A DNA stretch of 64,000 nt from Sutcliffiella rhizosphaerae (lineage in GTDB: Bacteria; Bacillota; Bacilli; Bacillales; Bacillaceae_I). A program made the position numbers and the translations under genes. Shown one piece after another: positions 17,906-27,729 of this stretch. Within the stretch, counting starts at the first letter, position 1. Each line of letters begins with the position of its first letter. The notes below the pieces were generated by a model. That model was not told where the DNA came from, ran no database searches, and saw only the letters and a program-made list of their open reading frames with translations. The DNA lies in contig NZ_CAKJTJ010000002.1 of NCBI RefSeq assembly GCF_917563925.1, forward strand, positions 1-64,000. Direction: 5' to 3'.

Positions 17906-18697
17906 TTAAAAATCAAAGCCCCCGAACGGGTTATCTTCAAAAAGATTATTTGGTTGAACGACATCATACGTAATCTCTTCCTCTTCACTATTCCGCAGTT
18001 CAATTATATAATCAAAATCATCAAGCTTATATTCTGTATTTTGAACAAATATATCAGGGTGTTCCACTACTTTAACTGCAGATATACGCATAATTTCTCG
18101 AATAAGCTGCCAATGTTTTTCATTTGCACGCTTAGTAGAAACAATGCCATCAATAATAAAAAGATTGTCTACATTATACTCATCTTCAATTAATTGACTT
18201 CTTATCGTTTGTTTAAGAAGTGTGCTTGATACAAACAACCACCTTTTGTTTGCACAAACACTTGATGCAACGATGGATTCAGTTTTCCCTACTCTTGGCA
18301 TTCCCCTAATACCGATAAGTTTATGCCCATCCTGTTTAAAAAGTTCAGCTAAGAAATCTACTAATAGACCTAGCTCGTTCCTAACAAAACGGAATGTTTT
18401 TTTGTCATCAGCATCTCTTTGTATATATCTTCCATGTCTTACTGCTAATCTATCCCTTAGCTTCGGTTCTCTAAGCTTTGTAACAGTTATATTATCCATT
18501 GTATTTAAAATAGATTCAAGCCTAACTATTTGCTCATTTGAATCACTCAACAAAAGCATTCCACGCCTTGCATTCTCGACTCCATTAATGGTAACAATAT
18601 TAATGGAGAGCATACCTAGTAGCGAGGCAATGTCACCGAGCAGACCTGGTCGATTTATATGTATTTCATATTCTAAATACCACTCTTTTTTTTCCAT
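17906..18697 (-). CDS. ymfK: YmfK-family protein (DUF3388)
   Basis: This 263-residue protein has an N-terminal ACT-like segment (about 5-75, with GLLGDIASLLG) and a downstream nucleotide-binding-like motif GMPRVGKTES. Its function is not established. I chose the ATG at 18697, which follows AGGAGGGG; the frame also opens at 18718 without a usable ribosome binding site. It is in a run with the rodZ-like gene and is conserved beside ymfJ in Bacilli. Confidence 0.88.
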   Translation of the reverse strand: MEKKEWYLEYEIHINRPGLLGDIASLLGMLSINIVTINGVENARRGMLLLSDSNEQIVRLESILNTMDNITVTKLREPKLRDRLAVRHGRYIQRDADDKKTFRFVRNELGLLVDFLAELFKQDGHKLIGIRGMPRVGKTESIVASSVCANKRWLFVSSTLLKQTIRSQLIEDEYNVDNLFIIDGIVSTKRANEKHWQLIREIMRISAVKVVEHPDIFVQNTEYKLDDFDYIIELRNSEEEEITYDVVQPNNLFEDNPFGGFDF

Positions 18698-18834
18698 CAA
18701 ACCCCTCCTAGCCATCAAAACGTTTCGTTCTATATATTATGTTACTTCTATAATATCCAATAACGTTGTAATAAGAAAGAGATTCCTTGTGAAAAAATCT
18801 CTGTTTTTTCATGAAAACGAAGAGGTTTAATTAT

Positions 18835-18863
18835 AAAAAAAAAGAGAGGTATTGGCCTCTCTT
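18835..18863 (-). terminator. Intrinsic terminator of ymfJ
   Basis: AGAGAGG/CCTCTCT stem followed by a nine-T run on the minus strand, overlapping the ymfJ stop codon. Confidence 0.88.
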
Positions 18864-19119
18864 AATGTGATCCTTCATTTTGTACTAATTTAACCATCAT
18901 ATTTGCGATAGCATGTTGCTCCTCAGGACTAGCCACTCTCCATAAATCCGCTAACACTCTTTCTTGTGGATTTTTGGCTTCTACTTCTTTTGCAAGATAG
19001 TCACCAATCTCATATGCAAGCTGAGATATAGCATGGTTGTCCATTCCCTCATGCTCAGCATGGTTTAGGCGATCGCCTAAAAAGCCTTTCCATTGTTCCC
19101 AGTTTTCAAGCACCGACAT
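18862..19119 (-). CDS. ymfJ: YmfJ-family protein (DUF3243)
   Basis: This small, acidic, mainly helical protein of 85 residues closely matches the DUF3243 family in length and sequence. No catalytic motif is visible and its function is unknown. The start follows an AGGAGG-like site (GAAGGAGGAG). It lies between ymfI and ymfK and ends in its own terminator. Confidence 0.88.
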   Translation of the reverse strand: MSVLENWEQWKGFLGDRLNHAEHEGMDNHAISQLAYEIGDYLAKEVEAKNPQERVLADLWRVASPEEQHAIANMMVKLVQNEGSH

Positions 19120-19186
19120 ATTAACTCCTCCTTCTACATATGATCATGAGTTAGTATGTCATAGGATCGAAATTATTATGCATTTG

Positions 19187-19903
19187 TTAATTCCATCCAC
19201 CATTTACGCCAAGAACTTGTCCTGTTATGTAGGTCGATTTTCCTGATATCAAATATCCAACTGCATCAGCCACTTCATGTGGGTCTGCAAGTCTACCAAT
19301 TGGTATCTCCTTACATAGATCCATTTTTTCTTCCTCGCTAAAGTTATACAACATTTTTGTAGCAACTGCACCTGGAGTGATAGCATTCACCCGTATACCG
19401 CTTAGTGCTACCTCTTTCGCCAACGCTTTCACAAAGGAAATCTGTGCTCCTTTTGTCATGGAATAGAGCACTTCACATGACGCTCCAACTTCACCCCAAA
19501 TGGAAGAAATGACTATCACATTACCATTGTGATTTCTAATCATTTCAGGTAAAAAAGATTGAACAGTTGAATATAATGATGTTATGTTAAGTTGAATCAT
19601 ATCCTGCTTAGTTTTATCGTCGATATCGGTCATTACCCCATAATAAGTGTAACCGGCATTATAAATAATCGTGTCTATTTGTGTATAAATACTCCGTTTT
19701 AATATATTGACCCCTTCATCGCAACTCAAATCTGCTTGAATCGATGTTATTTGCTCCATTCCGTATTTTTCCAACAAGCCATCTATTGATTTTTTATCTT
19801 TATTATAATGTAAGTACGTAAAGTATCCTTGATTAAGAAGTTCATTAGCAATTGCAGTTCCAATGTCTCCACTTGCCCCTACTACCAAAGCTTTCTTTAC
19901 CAT
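19187..19903 (-). CDS. ymfI: YmfI, SDR reductase linked to EF-P 5-aminopentanol modification
   Basis: This 238-residue short-chain dehydrogenase has the Rossmann motif GASGDIG near the N-terminus, NAG in VYNAG-like position (IIYNAGYTY) and the catalytic Ser-Tyr-Lys set (ISSIWGE, then LYSMTKG). B. subtilis YmfI reduces the 5-aminopentanone on Lys32 of elongation factor P to 5-aminopentanol. That role is inferred here from homology and position. FabG-like enzymes are the other possibility. A terminator separates it from ymfH upstream. Confidence 0.88.
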   Translation of the reverse strand: MVKKALVVGASGDIGTAIANELLNQGYFTYLHYNKDKKSIDGLLEKYGMEQITSIQADLSCDEGVNILKRSIYTQIDTIIYNAGYTYYGVMTDIDDKTKQDMIQLNITSLYSTVQSFLPEMIRNHNGNVIVISSIWGEVGASCEVLYSMTKGAQISFVKALAKEVALSGIRVNAITPGAVATKMLYNFSEEEKMDLCKEIPIGRLADPHEVADAVGYLISGKSTYITGQVLGVNGGWN

Positions 19904-19925
19904 TTTTCTCCAACTCCTCGAACAA

Positions 19926-19957
19926 TGAAGAAACCGGCTCGAACATATCGAACCGGA
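19926..19957 (-). terminator. Intrinsic terminator between ymfH and ymfI
   Basis: CCGGTTCGA/TCGAGCCGG stem followed by TTTCTTC on the minus strand. Confidence 0.75.
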
Positions 19958-19967
19958 TGTTTCTCAC

Positions 19968-21251
19968 TTATTTTGGCACAACTTGACAAACTGCAAAAGC
20001 GTCTTTTTTTATAAAATCTTTTGCAGCAATTTTAACGTCTTCCAATGTGATATTCTCAAGCATTGGTGTTACTTCAAAGAGATCCATATCATTAAAAGCA
20101 TAACGGGTAAATTGATTAGCGATAAATTCAGGTGAATTTAAAGCACGCAAAAATGATCCAATCTTCTTCTTTTTTATCCTCTCTAATTCCACTTCTTTAA
20201 CAGAAGTAGGGTCAAAATCCAATAATGTATCTTGAATCTTTTGCGCTAATTCATCTGGCTTTGATGAATCGCCACCAAGTATGGCAAAACCGAAGCCATT
20301 TTCACCTGTATAATCATAGGCAAATGTTTCGTCAATCAGATTCGCTTCATACATTTTTTGGTAAATATCAGAACTTTTGCCGAAAAGAAAATCAAGGATA
20401 ATATTGACAGTCAATTCATGCTTCAGTAATTCTTTTCCTTGCTTCGTAGGATATGTCTCCTTAATTCCCACCATACATTTCGATGTATGGACATTCATTT
20501 TCAGCTCTTTCTTTTTTTCATATACAGTTAAAGGTTCATTTTCAAATTTCCGCTTAATTTCCTCTTGCTTCTTAAAGCTTTTCTTTCCTTGGTTCTCTTT
20601 AATGAAATTCATCATATGCTCTGTATCCATTGGTCCAACTACAAATAACAGCATATTGCTTGGATGATAGAAGGTTTCATAGCAAGTGTACAAGAGATCT
20701 TTCGTCACGTTGGAGATGGTATCTATCGTACCTGCAATATCAATTTTTACAGGATGATGATGAAACATACTTTCTATTATCCCAAAATATGCTCTCCAAT
20801 CGGCATTATCTTCGTACATTGTAATTTCCTGGCCGATAATACCCTTTTCCTTTTCTACCGTTTTTTCCGTAAAATAAGGTTCTTGAACAAAGTCCAATAA
20901 TGTTTCTAAATTTTTTTCTACTTTAGATGTACTTGAAAATAAGTATGCCGTTCTGGTAAAGGAAGTAAAAGCATTGGCTGATGCACCTTGTTTACTAAAG
21001 TCTTGAAAAACGTCTCCATGTTCCTTTTCAAACAATTTATGTTCTAAAAAATGGGCAATCCCGTCAGGAACAGCAAGAAAGTCTTTTTCCCCAATTGGAA
21101 CAAATTTATTATCAATGGACCCATATTTAGTTGTAAATGTAGCGTATGTTTTATGGAAACCAGCCTTTGGTAGCAAATATACTTTCAAACCATTCTCCAA
21201 AGTTTCATGATATAAAGTTTCAGATAACTGGGAAAACTCAATTTTCTCCAT
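19968..21251 (-). CDS. ymfH: M16-family zinc peptidase YmfH
   Basis: This 427-residue inverzincin has the intact metal motif HFLEH (about 67-71). A distal Glu region lies near 140 (VEKEKGIIGQEI). It belongs to the same clan as processing peptidases and PqqF. The start overlaps the stop of ymfF by one base (TAATG), so the two are made together. The pair resembles other M16 pairs in which one subunit is catalytic and the other supports it. Substrate unknown. Confidence 0.9.
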   Translation of the reverse strand: MEKIEFSQLSETLYHETLENGLKVYLLPKAGFHKTYATFTTKYGSIDNKFVPIGEKDFLAVPDGIAHFLEHKLFEKEHGDVFQDFSKQGASANAFTSFTRTAYLFSSTSKVEKNLETLLDFVQEPYFTEKTVEKEKGIIGQEITMYEDNADWRAYFGIIESMFHHHPVKIDIAGTIDTISNVTKDLLYTCYETFYHPSNMLLFVVGPMDTEHMMNFIKENQGKKSFKKQEEIKRKFENEPLTVYEKKKELKMNVHTSKCMVGIKETYPTKQGKELLKHELTVNIILDFLFGKSSDIYQKMYEANLIDETFAYDYTGENGFGFAILGGDSSKPDELAQKIQDTLLDFDPTSVKEVELERIKKKKIGSFLRALNSPEFIANQFTRYAFNDMDLFEVTPMLENITLEDVKIAAKDFIKKDAFAVCQVVPK

Positions 21252-22534
21252 TATTTCTCCTCCTTTCCAGCGAGAAAATAGGTCGTGTCTAGTTCCACTA
21301 ATTTCGCCACTTCTTGGATTTCTTCACTAGTTACCTTTTCGATACCTTCTAGAAATGCATCTACAGGTTTATTCACTTCCGACACTTCATTGTTGTATAG
21401 AATTTCTATTAATCCTCTTGCAGTATCAATCGTTTCTAGTATTTGATTTTTAATAACGGCTTTTGTTTGGGCAATTTCGTTTTCATTATATTGACCTCGT
21501 TTCATTGCTTCAAGCTGTTCATTAATAATGTTGACGGCATTTTCGTAATTGGAAAAATCAATTCCTGACATAACTAGGAGTAATCCTTTATGACTTTCTA
21601 CCCTTGAAGCAGCATAATAGGCAAGGCTCTCTTTTTCTCTAACATTTAAAAATAGCTTGGAGTGAGAAAATCCACCGAAAATGCCATTAAACACTTGTAG
21701 TGCATAATACAAATCATCTTTAAAAGTAACATTAGTTCGATAGCCAATGTTTAGTTTTCCTTGTTTTACATCTTGTCGCTCGATAACTTCATTCGATTGT
21801 TGGTTCTTATTATGAGGTTGAGTAATAGAAGACTTTACTTTATTTAGTTGTTCCGGCAATACAAAATATTTTTTAATATATTTATCAACTTCCTCTTCCA
21901 CTATGTCACCAACTAGATAAAGATGAATATCATTTCGCTTGAGCATTTCCTGATAATATTCAAATAAAGATTCGGCAGTGATAGAGTCGACCTGTTCCTT
22001 TTCTCCGTTTGCAGGTAACCTATATGGTTCGGATGCACACATTTCTTCTATTAAACGCTGACTTGCATAACGCATTTTATCGTCATAAACAGATTGAATA
22101 CGCTGCTTTAATGCCCTCTTTTCTTTTTCCACAGTGGACGCGACAAACCCATTACCTTCTGTTACTGGCTTAAGAAGTACTTCACTTAACAAGTGAATCC
22201 CTTTTTCTAGTAGCGGAGTAGAATCCTTTAAAAACTTTTCATTTGCAATTTCTAGGCGAAAGGAGATGATATGATCTTCTCCTTTTTTACTTAGGTCTAC
22301 AGCAAGATTGGAACCATACAATTCATCAAGATAGGCTCTGAACTCGGATGATTTAGGATATGATGCCGTTCCATTTTGTAACACATACGGCAGCAGTGCC
22401 CTTAAAGTAATATCCTCTTTAGTCAATGGTGCCTTCACTTTTAGTAAAAGGGTATTCGTTTTAAATTTATCGGTCGGGATTGTATGTACGGTTATCCCAT
22501 TTAGAGCATACGTTCTTTCATCGACTAGTTTCAC
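21251..22534 (-). CDS. ymfF: M16-family peptidase homologue YmfF, non-catalytic partner
   Basis: This 427-residue protein has the M16 fold. Where the HxxEH motif should be it reads RALLPYVLQNGT, so the zinc ligands are gone. It is therefore likely a non-catalytic partner of YmfH, which overlaps it by one base and has the same length. The start is GTG with AAGGAGGAG upstream. A conserved segment similar to the C-terminal M16 domain lies near 170-240. Confidence 0.88.
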   Translation of the reverse strand: MKLVDERTYALNGITVHTIPTDKFKTNTLLLKVKAPLTKEDITLRALLPYVLQNGTASYPKSSEFRAYLDELYGSNLAVDLSKKGEDHIISFRLEIANEKFLKDSTPLLEKGIHLLSEVLLKPVTEGNGFVASTVEKEKRALKQRIQSVYDDKMRYASQRLIEEMCASEPYRLPANGEKEQVDSITAESLFEYYQEMLKRNDIHLYLVGDIVEEEVDKYIKKYFVLPEQLNKVKSSITQPHNKNQQSNEVIERQDVKQGKLNIGYRTNVTFKDDLYYALQVFNGIFGGFSHSKLFLNVREKESLAYYAASRVESHKGLLLVMSGIDFSNYENAVNIINEQLEAMKRGQYNENEIAQTKAVIKNQILETIDTARGLIEILYNNEVSEVNKPVDAFLEGIEKVTSEEIQEVAKLVELDTTYFLAGKEEK

Positions 22535-22785
22535 GAAATCTCCTCCTTCGCTTCCATGAATGGAAGATGACGTACATCATTATTATTTTCCTGCCTGTAT
22601 CTTCTTTAATCTTAGGTTATATAAAGAAAGATAGTACTATTCTTTCTTTATTACTCAAAAAATAGTCCTGATTCCAATATAACGTTATATAGTTAAGATT
22701 TTCAAGTTGGAAGGGATATCATAGGAATGTTATACACACTTAATAGTTTACATAACAATATTATAGTTAATTTTAATTTTTCTCG

Positions 22786-22821
22786 CAAAAAAACCATCTT
22801 AAGCAACTAAGCTTTTGATGG
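22786..22821 (-). terminator. Intrinsic terminator of the GntR regulator gene
   Basis: CCATC...AAGC/GCTT...GATGG imperfect stem followed by TTTTTTTG on the minus strand. Confidence 0.7.
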
Positions 22822-22830
22822 AATTTTTCA

Positions 22831-23556
22831 TTATGGACGTTTTCTTAATACATGGAAGCTGAACTTATCTGCTCTAAAATAATTTAATGAATAAAGGATC
22901 GGCTCATCATTTTGGTCGTAATGCATTTGCTTTAGCACTAGAAGAGCAGTTTCAGGCTCACATTCTAATATTGGAGAAATTTTATCATGATATCCAATGG
23001 GCTCAATATGTGTAACAGCATATGAGATATAGCGACCCGCTTGTTCTTCTAATAGATCTAACAATGATTCATTTTTATAAGAGTGGTAGTCTTCTACGAT
23101 TGTAGTTGGTATTTTATCTATACAATACACAACAGGCTGGTCGTTTGCCGTACGGACACGTTCAAAATGAAGCATTTCGTTAATCTCATCGTTTCCGAAC
23201 TTTTTAAGTTCTTCTTCAGATGGTGTTTCGATGGTGGACGTCAAAAAGACTGTCCCTGGTTTCATCCCAGCTTGTGAAATCATTTCTGTAACCGAATTTA
23301 ACTGCTCAATACCCGAGGAGAAGACTGGTTTGGAATTGACGAAAGTTCCAACACCATGTCTTCTAACAACGATGTTTTCTTCCTCCAATACTCTAAGAGC
23401 TTCCCTTAATGTTGCTCTGCTTATCCCAAGACTTCTAGACAATTCAAATTCTGAAGGCAATTTTTCTTTTTCTTTATATACCTTGTTTTCAATATCCTGT
23501 TTTAGTTTATCGACAACAAGTAAATACAGGTGTCTACTATCTGACCGTATGGACAT
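22831..23556 (-). CDS. ymfC: GntR-family (HutC-type) transcriptional regulator, YmfC-like
   Basis: This 241-residue regulator has an N-terminal winged helix (about 10-75, [18 protein letters not shown]) and a C-terminal UTRA ligand domain (about 95-235). The ATG at 23556 follows GGGGGA and gives the same 241 residues as B. subtilis YmfC, so I prefer it to the upstream start at 23625. The B. subtilis homologue has been linked to nucleoside-transporter control (moderately sure). No transporter gene lies beside it here, so its target must be elsewhere or different. Confidence 0.88.
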   Translation of the reverse strand: MSIRSDSRHLYLLVVDKLKQDIENKVYKEKEKLPSEFELSRSLGISRATLREALRVLEEENIVVRRHGVGTFVNSKPVFSSGIEQLNSVTEMISQAGMKPGTVFLTSTIETPSEEELKKFGNDEINEMLHFERVRTANDQPVVYCIDKIPTTIVEDYHSYKNESLLDLLEEQAGRYISYAVTHIEPIGYHDKISPILECEPETALLVLKQMHYDQNDEPILYSLNYFRADKFSFHVLRKRP

Positions 23557-23841
23557 AACTGATCCCCCAATTAACCGTTTACAAAAATATCTCACGTTTC
23601 CTATTAATCCAAAATAATATACCACTTTTCGACATTAAAATAAATAGAAAAATGATAATTTTGATTTTTTCACCCTTTTCCTATTCCCAATAAGCGAGAC
23701 TCTTTGGGGCAACCACCAACAACCCTGATTGTATTTTTTTATTCTACCTCGAGAAGTGTAAGATCGACAGCGATATTTCATCAAAAAAGGATGCTAGAAA
23801 GTCAGTAAAATTTGACCATCTAACACCCCCCACTACTAAAA

Positions 23842-26187
23842 TTAAGAGCCTACATCTTCATTATGGTTGGAAACAAGGACATTTCGTGGTTTGCTTCCTT
23901 CATACGGACCGACTACACCCCTAATCTCCATAGCATCTATAAGCCTTGCTGCCCTTGTATATCCAATTCTGAACCGTCTTTGAAGCATGGATACGGATGC
24001 AGTCTGCATTTCTATTATTAATTGGACCGCATCGTCATATAATTCATCATCGACTTCTTCTACTTCATCGTTAACATCTTGTGGAATCATTTCTTCTTGA
24101 TATTGTGCTTTTTGTTGTTCAATGACAAAATCAACTATTCGCTCTACTTCCTCATCCGATAAAAAGGCACCTTGTACCCTAATGGGTTTGGAAGCACCAA
24201 CTGGCAGAAACAACATATCTCCTCTACCTAATAACTTCTCTGCACCACCCATATCAAGGATTGTTCTTGAGTCAGTTTGAGAGGACACACTAAAGGCAAT
24301 TCTTGATGGAATATTTGCTTTAATGACCCCTGTAATGACATCGACTGATGGACGCTGTGTAGCAATGATTAAATGGATGCCTGCTGCCCGAGCCATTTGT
24401 GCAAGTCTTGTTATACAATCCTCGACATCGCTTGATGCCACCATCATTAAATCAGCAAGTTCATCGACGATTACCACAATATATGGTAACGATGGTTGCT
24501 TTGCCTCTTCGTCTTGATTATGTCTTTTTATATAATCATTATACCCTTCAATATTTCTAGTACCAGTATGAGAGAATAACTCATAACGTCTTTCCATTTC
24601 ATTTACAACCTTCTTTAATGCTTGTGAAGCCTTTTTCGGATCTGTCACAACTGGTGCCAATAAATGTGGTACACCATTGTACATATTTAATTCAACCATC
24701 TTTGGGTCAATCATCATCATTTTTACTTCATGAGGCTTGGCACGTACGAGAATGCTTGTAATAATACCATTAATACAAACACTTTTACCGCTTCCAGTTG
24801 CCCCTGCCACAAGCAAGTGAGGCATTTTGTTTAATTCCGCAACAACTGAATCTCCTGATATATCACGACCAAGTCCGATTAATAGCTTAGAGTCTGGTTT
24901 ATCTGCAAGTTTCGTGTCTAAAACTTCACGTAAGGAAACCATAGCTACTTCATTATTTGGAACTTCTATTCCTATCGCAGACTTTCCAGGTATTGGTGCT
25001 TCGATACGAATATCTTTCGCTGCAAGGGCAAGAGCTAAATCATCACTTAAATTCACAATTTTACTTACCTTTACACCAACATCAGGATATACTTCATATT
25101 TTGTGACAGCTGGCCCTAAATGAACTTTAGTAACTTTTGCTTTAACACCAAAGCTTGCAAAGGTTTTTTCAAGCTTTCTTGCATTTTGATAAATATTTTC
25201 ATGCTCAGTAGTCTGATGGTTTGCTATCGGCTTATTCAGCAAGTCTAATGATGGCAATACATATTCTTTATTTTCTACTTCCGTAAAAGCCATTGGACTT
25301 GTGATGAGCTCTCCATTTTCTTCTTTTGATGACTCTTCATTTTTAGAAACGTTGCTTTGATCAATTATTCGCTCATTGTGATCTATAACTGCTTCCCTGT
25401 CGTTAAATGAGGAAATAATAGGTGGAGATATTACCTCTTCTGCTTCATTCTCTTCCACTACCACAACTTTTTCTTCTTGGGTTTTATTCTCTTCTTTCTT
25501 TTTCTTCTCTTTAACCAATTTTTCTTTTTTCTTATTGCTATCTTCCCTCCAGCCTTTCATGTCATCGATGAAAGCTATCCACTGGTTTTTGATAAAGGTA
25601 AATATCCCAATCGCAATTTTTAATACTGTATCATTTAATGACTTGCCTGTCACAAGAATAATCCCTATGACAATAAAGATCATCGCAATCCAGCGTGCCC
25701 CTGTTGCATCAAACAAAAGATGGAACAGCGCGAATAATACAGCACCAATCATTCCTCCACCTAATTCAGGTGTACTAATTTCTCCATTTACTTCCTGCCA
25801 AAAAAAGTTCCATGTATTACCGATCACCGAAGGGTTGGCAAAATCCCCTCCTCTTGATAATGTTCTAAAAAGAGATTCATGATTGATTAATAAGACTGAC
25901 ATGACAATTACATATATTCCTACTAACTGTCTGGAAAAAAACGTTGGTAAGTCTCGTTTCCAAATTATGTAACACGATAATATTAATAATCCTAACAACA
26001 TAAGCATATACCACTCGCCACTGAAAAATCGGAATACTAAAACAAAGGCATGTCCTACCATTCCCAGTTTTGCAATGGCAATGCATGTAATTGCCAACAA
26101 CAGTAACCCCATTACCTCAAAGGTGACTGTCCGTTTCCATTCGTCCCTGTTTTTAGATTTACGTTGTCTTTTTTTGCGTTTTGACAT
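23842..26187 (-). CDS. spoIIIE: DNA translocase SpoIIIE (FtsK family)
   Basis: This 781-residue septal DNA pump moves the chromosome into the forespore. About four transmembrane helices (about 20-185) are followed by a charged, variable Lys/Glu linker (about 215-300). The RecA-like motor carries Walker A GATGSGKS, with the Walker B-like [13 protein letters not shown]-terminal gamma winged helix (about 705-775) reads SRS/KOPS-type sequence. Length matches B. subtilis SpoIIIE (787). The start has AGGTGA upstream. It is transcribed alone between ylzJ and ymfC. Confidence 0.97.
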   Translation of the reverse strand: MSKRKKRQRKSKNRDEWKRTVTFEVMGLLLLAITCIAIAKLGMVGHAFVLVFRFFSGEWYMLMLLGLLILSCYIIWKRDLPTFFSRQLVGIYVIVMSVLLINHESLFRTLSRGGDFANPSVIGNTWNFFWQEVNGEISTPELGGGMIGAVLFALFHLLFDATGARWIAMIFIVIGIILVTGKSLNDTVLKIAIGIFTFIKNQWIAFIDDMKGWREDSNKKKEKLVKEKKKKEENKTQEEKVVVVEENEAEEVISPPIISSFNDREAVIDHNERIIDQSNVSKNEESSKEENGELITSPMAFTEVENKEYVLPSLDLLNKPIANHQTTEHENIYQNARKLEKTFASFGVKAKVTKVHLGPAVTKYEVYPDVGVKVSKIVNLSDDLALALAAKDIRIEAPIPGKSAIGIEVPNNEVAMVSLREVLDTKLADKPDSKLLIGLGRDISGDSVVAELNKMPHLLVAGATGSGKSVCINGIITSILVRAKPHEVKMMMIDPKMVELNMYNGVPHLLAPVVTDPKKASQALKKVVNEMERRYELFSHTGTRNIEGYNDYIKRHNQDEEAKQPSLPYIVVIVDELADLMMVASSDVEDCITRLAQMARAAGIHLIIATQRPSVDVITGVIKANIPSRIAFSVSSQTDSRTILDMGGAEKLLGRGDMLFLPVGASKPIRVQGAFLSDEEVERIVDFVIEQQKAQYQEEMIPQDVNDEVEEVDDELYDDAVQLIIEMQTASVSMLQRRFRIGYTRAARLIDAMEIRGVVGPYEGSKPRNVLVSNHNEDVGS

Positions 26188-26217
26188 TTTTACTCACCTA
26201 TCTACTTTATTAATAAG

Positions 26218-26245
26218 ACGAAAGCAGCCATATTGTTGGCTGCTT
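26218..26245 (-). terminator. Intrinsic terminator after tepA-ylzJ
   Basis: AAGCAGCCA/TGGCTGCTT stem followed by a short TCGTCTT stretch on the minus strand, about 215 nt after ylzJ. Confidence 0.55.
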
Positions 26246-26460
26246 CAGACAATTAGTAAACGCTCGATTTTCTTCGTTACTCGTCCTTTTTTGGAAGCTA
26301 TTTCGTAAGGACATATGCATCGACTGACAAGCGTTTTTAATCAGTCTGTAAAAAGCAGTATTTTGTTATTCATAGTCTACACATTATAACAGAGATACTA
26401 TTGGCTACTTTTTCCTCTGTTGCTTGTATTATATCACAAGCATGTAAACATGAAAGGATC

Positions 26461-26673
26461 TTAAATAAAATTAATCGTCTGTCCTGGTGAGAATTCCTGA
26501 TTTAAATAATGAGATGGATCTGTACTTAAATTACGGACAATTTGGTACGTATTCATTTCGGTTCGTTGGACGATAAGTGAAACCCCATTGTAATCAATAA
26601 TCTTTACATTATCATACACCCCATCTTCTGGGGGAAATATTAGTTCTTGAGGCATTGTCGTGTATAGTATCAT
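26461..26673 (-). CDS. ylzJ: YlzJ-like protein
   Basis: This small 70-residue protein is of unknown function. It is conserved after tepA in Bacilli and rich in beta-type hydrophobic stretches. The ATG overlaps the tepA stop by 4 nt (ATGA), so translation is coupled. No known motif is seen. Confidence 0.85.
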   Translation of the reverse strand: MILYTTMPQELIFPPEDGVYDNVKIIDYNGVSLIVQRTEMNTYQIVRNLSTDPSHYLNQEFSPGQTINFI

Positions 26674-27425
26674 TGTAACATCTTTCCTTCCGCTTTCTTA
26701 TCTTCCCTTTCTTCCACTAGTTCGTTCAATTTTTTGATTGCTTCCCCCACACCACCAACTTGATTAATCAACCCAAACTCCACAGCATCCGCTCCAACTA
26801 CATTCGTACCTATATCCCTTGTTAAGTTCCCTTTAGATAACATCAGCTCTTTAAATTTTTCCTCAGTAATGGTTGAATTCTTTGTCACAAAATTTATGAC
26901 TCGATCTTGCATCTTATCTAAGTATTCAAACGTCTGGGGGACACCAATTACAAGACCAGTTAGTCTGACTGGATGGATTGTCATCGTTGCGGTTTCCGCG
27001 ATAAAAGAATAATCACAAGATACGGCAATAGGGACTCCAATGGAATGTCCTCCACCAAGAACAAGGGAGACAGTAGGTTTTGACAAGGATGCTAGCATTT
27101 CTGAAATGGCTAATCCTGCCTCCACATCCCCACCAACTGTATTTAATATTACAAGTAGTCCTTCAATATTTGGATTTTGTTCAATTGCCACAATTTGTGG
27201 AATGACATGTTCGTACTTCGTTGTTTTATTTTGTGGCGGTAATTGAACATGTCCTTCAATTTGCCCAACAATAGTAAGGCAATGTATTTTTGAATCTGAT
27301 GGCATTTGAGGGACATTTGTCTGTCCAAGTTGTTGGATTTTATTTACCAAGGAATCCTTGCCTGCATCTTGTTTATTTGGTTCTTGCTGAGGCTGATCAG
27401 ATGATTCGTATGTAAAATCGGACAT
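26670..27425 (-). CDS. tepA: ClpP-like protease TepA (translocation-enhancing protein)
   Basis: This 251-residue ClpP/crotonase-fold serine peptidase has a predicted active Ser in GGGHSIGVP and His in MTIHPVR, with no transmembrane segment. In B. subtilis TepA (YmfB) was linked to secretion and to degradation of small acid-soluble spore proteins. I chose the ATG at 27425 (MSDFTYESS), which has AAGGAGA 8 nt upstream. The frame continues to 27533 through a leader-like hydrophobic stretch with no ribosome binding site. Confidence 0.9.
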   Translation of the reverse strand: MSDFTYESSDQPQQEPNKQDAGKDSLVNKIQQLGQTNVPQMPSDSKIHCLTIVGQIEGHVQLPPQNKTTKYEHVIPQIVAIEQNPNIEGLLVILNTVGGDVEAGLAISEMLASLSKPTVSLVLGGGHSIGVPIAVSCDYSFIAETATMTIHPVRLTGLVIGVPQTFEYLDKMQDRVINFVTKNSTITEEKFKELMLSKGNLTRDIGTNVVGADAVEFGLINQVGGVGEAIKKLNELVEEREDKKAEGKMLQ

Positions 27426-27682
27426 ATGAAGATCTCCTTCCATCCCTAATAAGTATTCTATTCTTATTCTAGTATGGACGGTTGACATTATTTCATTCGT
27501 ATTGCATAGGAGCATAATAATAATTAAAAACAAGGCTCTTTTCTATGTAAAAAAATTATATACATGCTATTACCAATATTTATAATGAAAACTTGCATTT
27601 TCTAAACTTATTGCATGGACTATAGGAGATATATTTAATGTAATAGGAAAAAAACAACCAAATTTGCAAACAAAACCAATAC

Positions 27683-27718
27683 AGAAAACCGCAGTGAGCT
27701 ACCTCTCTGCGGTTTTCT
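27683..27718 (-). terminator. Intrinsic terminator of rnjB
   Basis: A perfect 12-bp stem (AGAAAACCGCAG/CTGCGGTTTTCT) just after the rnjB stop. The T run is contained in the stem arm. Confidence 0.75.
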
Positions 27719-27729
27719 GTTCTTGAATA

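Noticed and set aside
18222-18830. 202-residue plus-strand frame opposite ymfK
   Set aside because: Antisense shadow of a conserved gene, with no ribosome binding site; the sense frame has clear family conservation.
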